From assembly GCA_946699065.1 (NCBI GenBank), contig CAMPDV010001573.1, positions 1 to 64,000 of the forward strand: DNA of 64,000 nt, in the 5' to 3' direction. Below the pieces are notes generated by a model that worked only from the letters and a program-made list of their open reading frames with translations, searched no databases and had not been told where the DNA came from. The stretch comes from Loxodes magnus. Lineage: Eukaryota > Ciliophora > Karyorelictea > Loxodida > Loxodidae. Each line of letters opens with the position of its first letter. Positions within the stretch are counted from its first letter, which is position 1. The position numbers and the translations under genes are program-made. Positions 61,494 through 64,000 of the stretch are shown here, one piece after another.

Positions 61494-63716
61494 TCATTCT
61501 TTATGTAATTCCTCCTTTTGCTCTACTTCAACATACTAGATAATTTTTTTGTCTATCAAGTTAAATAATTTCAAATCAATTGGATCAACTATTTCTTTAT
61601 TAAGAACTTAGCTACAAAATTCTAATACCTTGTCCAACTCTTTATCTACTGGAATACTTTCTAACTAAGTATCTTTTCTATATTTTAAAGAAGGAGCTAA
61701 AGCAAATTCTAAATTACTCTATGATTCTGATTCATTTTCTTTAATTTTAGGTTTAGAAATATAATTGAAAACTGTTAACTAATCTTCACTAAAAATAATA
61801 GTTTTTAACTTTTCAAGTTCTATAATTTTTTTAATTAGAAAGTTAGCTTCTAAATAATCATGAACGGTTTCATCAGCTTTTTCTAAAATTTAGAATTTCA
61901 TGTAATTAATACTTTAGTTCTAAACTTATTTTTTCTACTTTTTAAATATCTTTAAAAATTTAAAGTAATAATACTTGAGAAAGCCAATCTTTAAATGATC
62001 TTCATTTTTTATTTTAGTATTCAAGTATTAACTTTTTTATTCTTTTGACATTCTTAGCATTATTTTACTTTTAGCTTTTTATTCAACTTAGATATTTTCA
62101 TTATTTATTGATTCTTTTGGATTTCGTTTATTTTCTTAAATAATTTTATTTATTTTTTATTTCAAAATCCTTTAAATGTTATCTTATTTTCATAAAGAAA
62201 GTACCTTCGTTAATTGAAATTAAGTATCCTAACTCTTTCCTTTTTCTTAGGAACTTTTAGAAAATTCTTATTTTATTTAAGAAGTTTCTTAATCATTTTC
62301 TTAAATACAAACTGGAGATTTCATAGTTAGATTTTTTAAAGATTCCATTTATATAATTTTATTCTCAATTATTTTTTGCTATTATATTTTTATCTAATCA
62401 CAAATATCAATTTCTTAGTTTTACTTTATATTTTCATCTTCTTATAAGATATTATTTACGTGTTGCTAATTTAGTGGAATTATAGAAGACTTTTTATTTT
62501 TTTTAGTTTTTTTTCCTTTATTTTATTCTTTTAAATTTTCTTAAAACGAATTTTCTAATTACGTTATATTAAATTTAAGCTCCTTTTCGTTAGTAGTATT
62601 TAAATATTTCTGCTTTTTAATATTTGCTTTTTTCTCAAAGAAATTAGATTATTTATTTAAGTTTTTTTATAAATCTTCAACATCAAAAATATCATTTACT
62701 AATTTATATGCCAGAGAATATTTAGAGTATATTTATACTAGAATTCAGCATACTATTATTATAATATTCAGTACTCCACCTATTTGAGATATCACATCTT
62801 ATATTTTTTTGTACTTTCTTTTGTACTGAAGAGTATTATCAGATGAATAAATGTTGAGCATAAATATATAAGGATTTTACAAATTTTGGTTAGAAATAGA
62901 TTCTATCTAATCTTTATCGATTATAACATCTTTTATTGTATTTATATTCTCCATCAAAAATCCGTTATCAGTTTCTATCTCAATAGGTTTGAAAATAATA
63001 TTGGTATATTTGTATGAATATAAATCAAGTGTCCAATAATAAGTATTCAATATGCTTACAACTGGATTTTCGAAATTTTAGATATCAATTGCTTTGTCAG
63101 AAAAGTAAATACTTAAGTATAACTAATTAGAAAATAGCTTCTCTATTTCAGTTAAAGAAGCACATTGTATTTCTGAATCTGATGAATTTTAGCATATTTT
63201 AACTTTTATGTATATGTTTTTCATTTATGCTTCAGTTCAAAAACCTCCTAAGCCAAAAGCTTTAAGATCAAAACACGTTGCAAGATAAAATTATTGAAGG
63301 GGATCATAAAATTTATCTTCAAAACCTTTGAAATAACTTTCATTACAATTTTTTGTTGGAATTGGCTGATATATGGTAGTTTGCGATTCTATTTATGTAT
63401 ATCCTACTTCAAACGTGAAATAAGAAGAAGGAACATGAATATTATGAGTATCATTTGAAAATACGAAAGAAAAGGTATAGTTATTTATACCAATATATTG
63501 TCAAGGTCGATACTTGTATTTAATAGTTTAAGTTAAAGTATTTGGATTAGTTTTTCACATCATATCTTGTCCCATATTTATAAAAGCAAGGAGAAAAATT
63601 ATATATGTGCACATTGATAAGAGGAATCCCAATTATGTGTGGAATCCCTTTGATCCCTTATAAGTTAAGTTTATTAAAGTCGGATAAATATCGAAATATT
63701 TAATGCATGCTTGCAT
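61494..63716 (-). CDS. family T two-TM membrane protein, copy 3
   Basis: A 740-residue frame, ATG 63716 to TGA 61496-61494. MQACIKYFDIYPTLINLTYK; TM1 LGFLLSMCTYIIFLLAFINM; RPWQYIGINNYTFSF (Trp as TGA); SYFTFEVGY; IPTKNCNESYFKG; GGFWTEAQM; CQNSSDSEIQCAS; NPVVSILNTYYWTLD; TM2 IGGVLNIIIIVCWILVQIYS; LVNDIFDVEDL. The tail has EANFLIKKIIELEKLKTIIF, FNYISKPKIK and ends IIQYVEVEQKEELHKE. Closest to copy 1 in ectodomain and tail. One TGA in the tail (VLSLWKQD) is read as Trp. Confidence 0.88.
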
Positions 63717-63719
63717 TTT

Positions 63720-64000
63720 AAAATTATTTTATTATTTTTTTTAGTTATTTTAATTTTAAAGCCTTACTCTATTAGTTTCTGGTATATTTAAACTACTTTA
63801 TATTTTTATAAACTGTAAAAAACTAATAAAGTAACGATTAAATAAAAATAGCTAAATGTACAAGTTTATTTAATTTATAAAGTTAAAATATATTAATTTT
63901 TATTTTTTATTTCTCACTTTCTATATATTTTTATTTAAGCACATTCTTAATTTTCATTATAAAAAGAAAAAATAAAAATTAATTATTTTGTAAAAATATA
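63720..64000. other. A+T-rich end of window
   Basis: Upstream of family T copy 3; no further gene seen. Confidence 0.4.

Overview
This is eukaryotic nuclear DNA from a ciliate, most likely a karyorelictid of the Loxodes type. It is very A+T-rich and has no bacterial operon structure. Genes make sense only with a changed code: TAA and TAG fall at ordinary internal positions (Gln), and TGA falls both at conserved Trp positions and as the terminal codon. Examples of TGA as Trp are residue W in the aspartate aminotransferase DTDAWPF motif, the kelch DKW and the RPWxYIG motif of a membrane-protein family. This is the karyorelict code (translation table 27). Standard six-frame ORFs are therefore mostly fragments or antisense shadows. 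I re-read the sequence by hand with TAA/TAG=Gln and TGA=Trp/stop. Intron prediction, codon statistics and homology searches were not possible.

Layout. 1-2.4 kb: a RING/coiled-coil gene running off the left edge and a polytopic membrane protein, both on minus. 2.4-8 kb: a coiled-coil gene on minus and weaker coding stretches. 8.0-8.5 kb: a dimeric SINE. 9.1-10.4 kb: a complete mitochondrial-type aspartate aminotransferase whose PLP lysine codon reads TAA (Gln). 11.0-11.8 kb: a possible gene. 12.5-14.6 kb: a tandem GC-richer repeat abutting a 3'-truncated LINE (minus). 15.6 kb: a fragment copied from the start of the gene at 24.3 kb. 17-20.5 kb: an unrecognised gene, then a degenerate member of a polytopic membrane-protein family (family P). 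21.6-22.1 kb: a second SINE copy, inverted. 22.8-24.3 kb: an intact family P gene; 27.0-27.5 kb: a decayed relative. 29.3 kb: tRNA-Leu(CAG). 30-38 kb: kelch protein, 2-TM membrane protein (family T), coiled-coil protein, small Cys-containing protein, SINE, kelch protein. 39.4-44.9 kb: a near full-length LINE inserted into a RING-like gene. 45.1-46.6 kb: another intact family P gene. 47.2-49.7 kb: membrane and RING/coiled-coil segments, the unoccupied relative of the LINE-hit gene. 50.7-52.1 kb: a multi-TM gene (minus). 53.4-63.7 kb: family T, a hydrophilic protein, a SINE, a Cys/His-rich protein, kelch, a small coiled-coil protein and family T again.

The main themes are: (1) membrane-protein and kelch gene families duplicated in two clusters (about 30-38 kb and 53-64 kb) sharing the same types of gene; (2) retrotransposons retained in this sequence, with one LINE and at least four SINE-like elements ending in the same 3' hairpin and TTTA tail, as expected if the SINEs borrow the LINE machinery; (3) repeated one-base frame changes inside otherwise coherent genes, several at A-runs, which look more like assembly indels than biology but need a check. 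The long gaps are plain A+T-rich DNA in which I see no gene.
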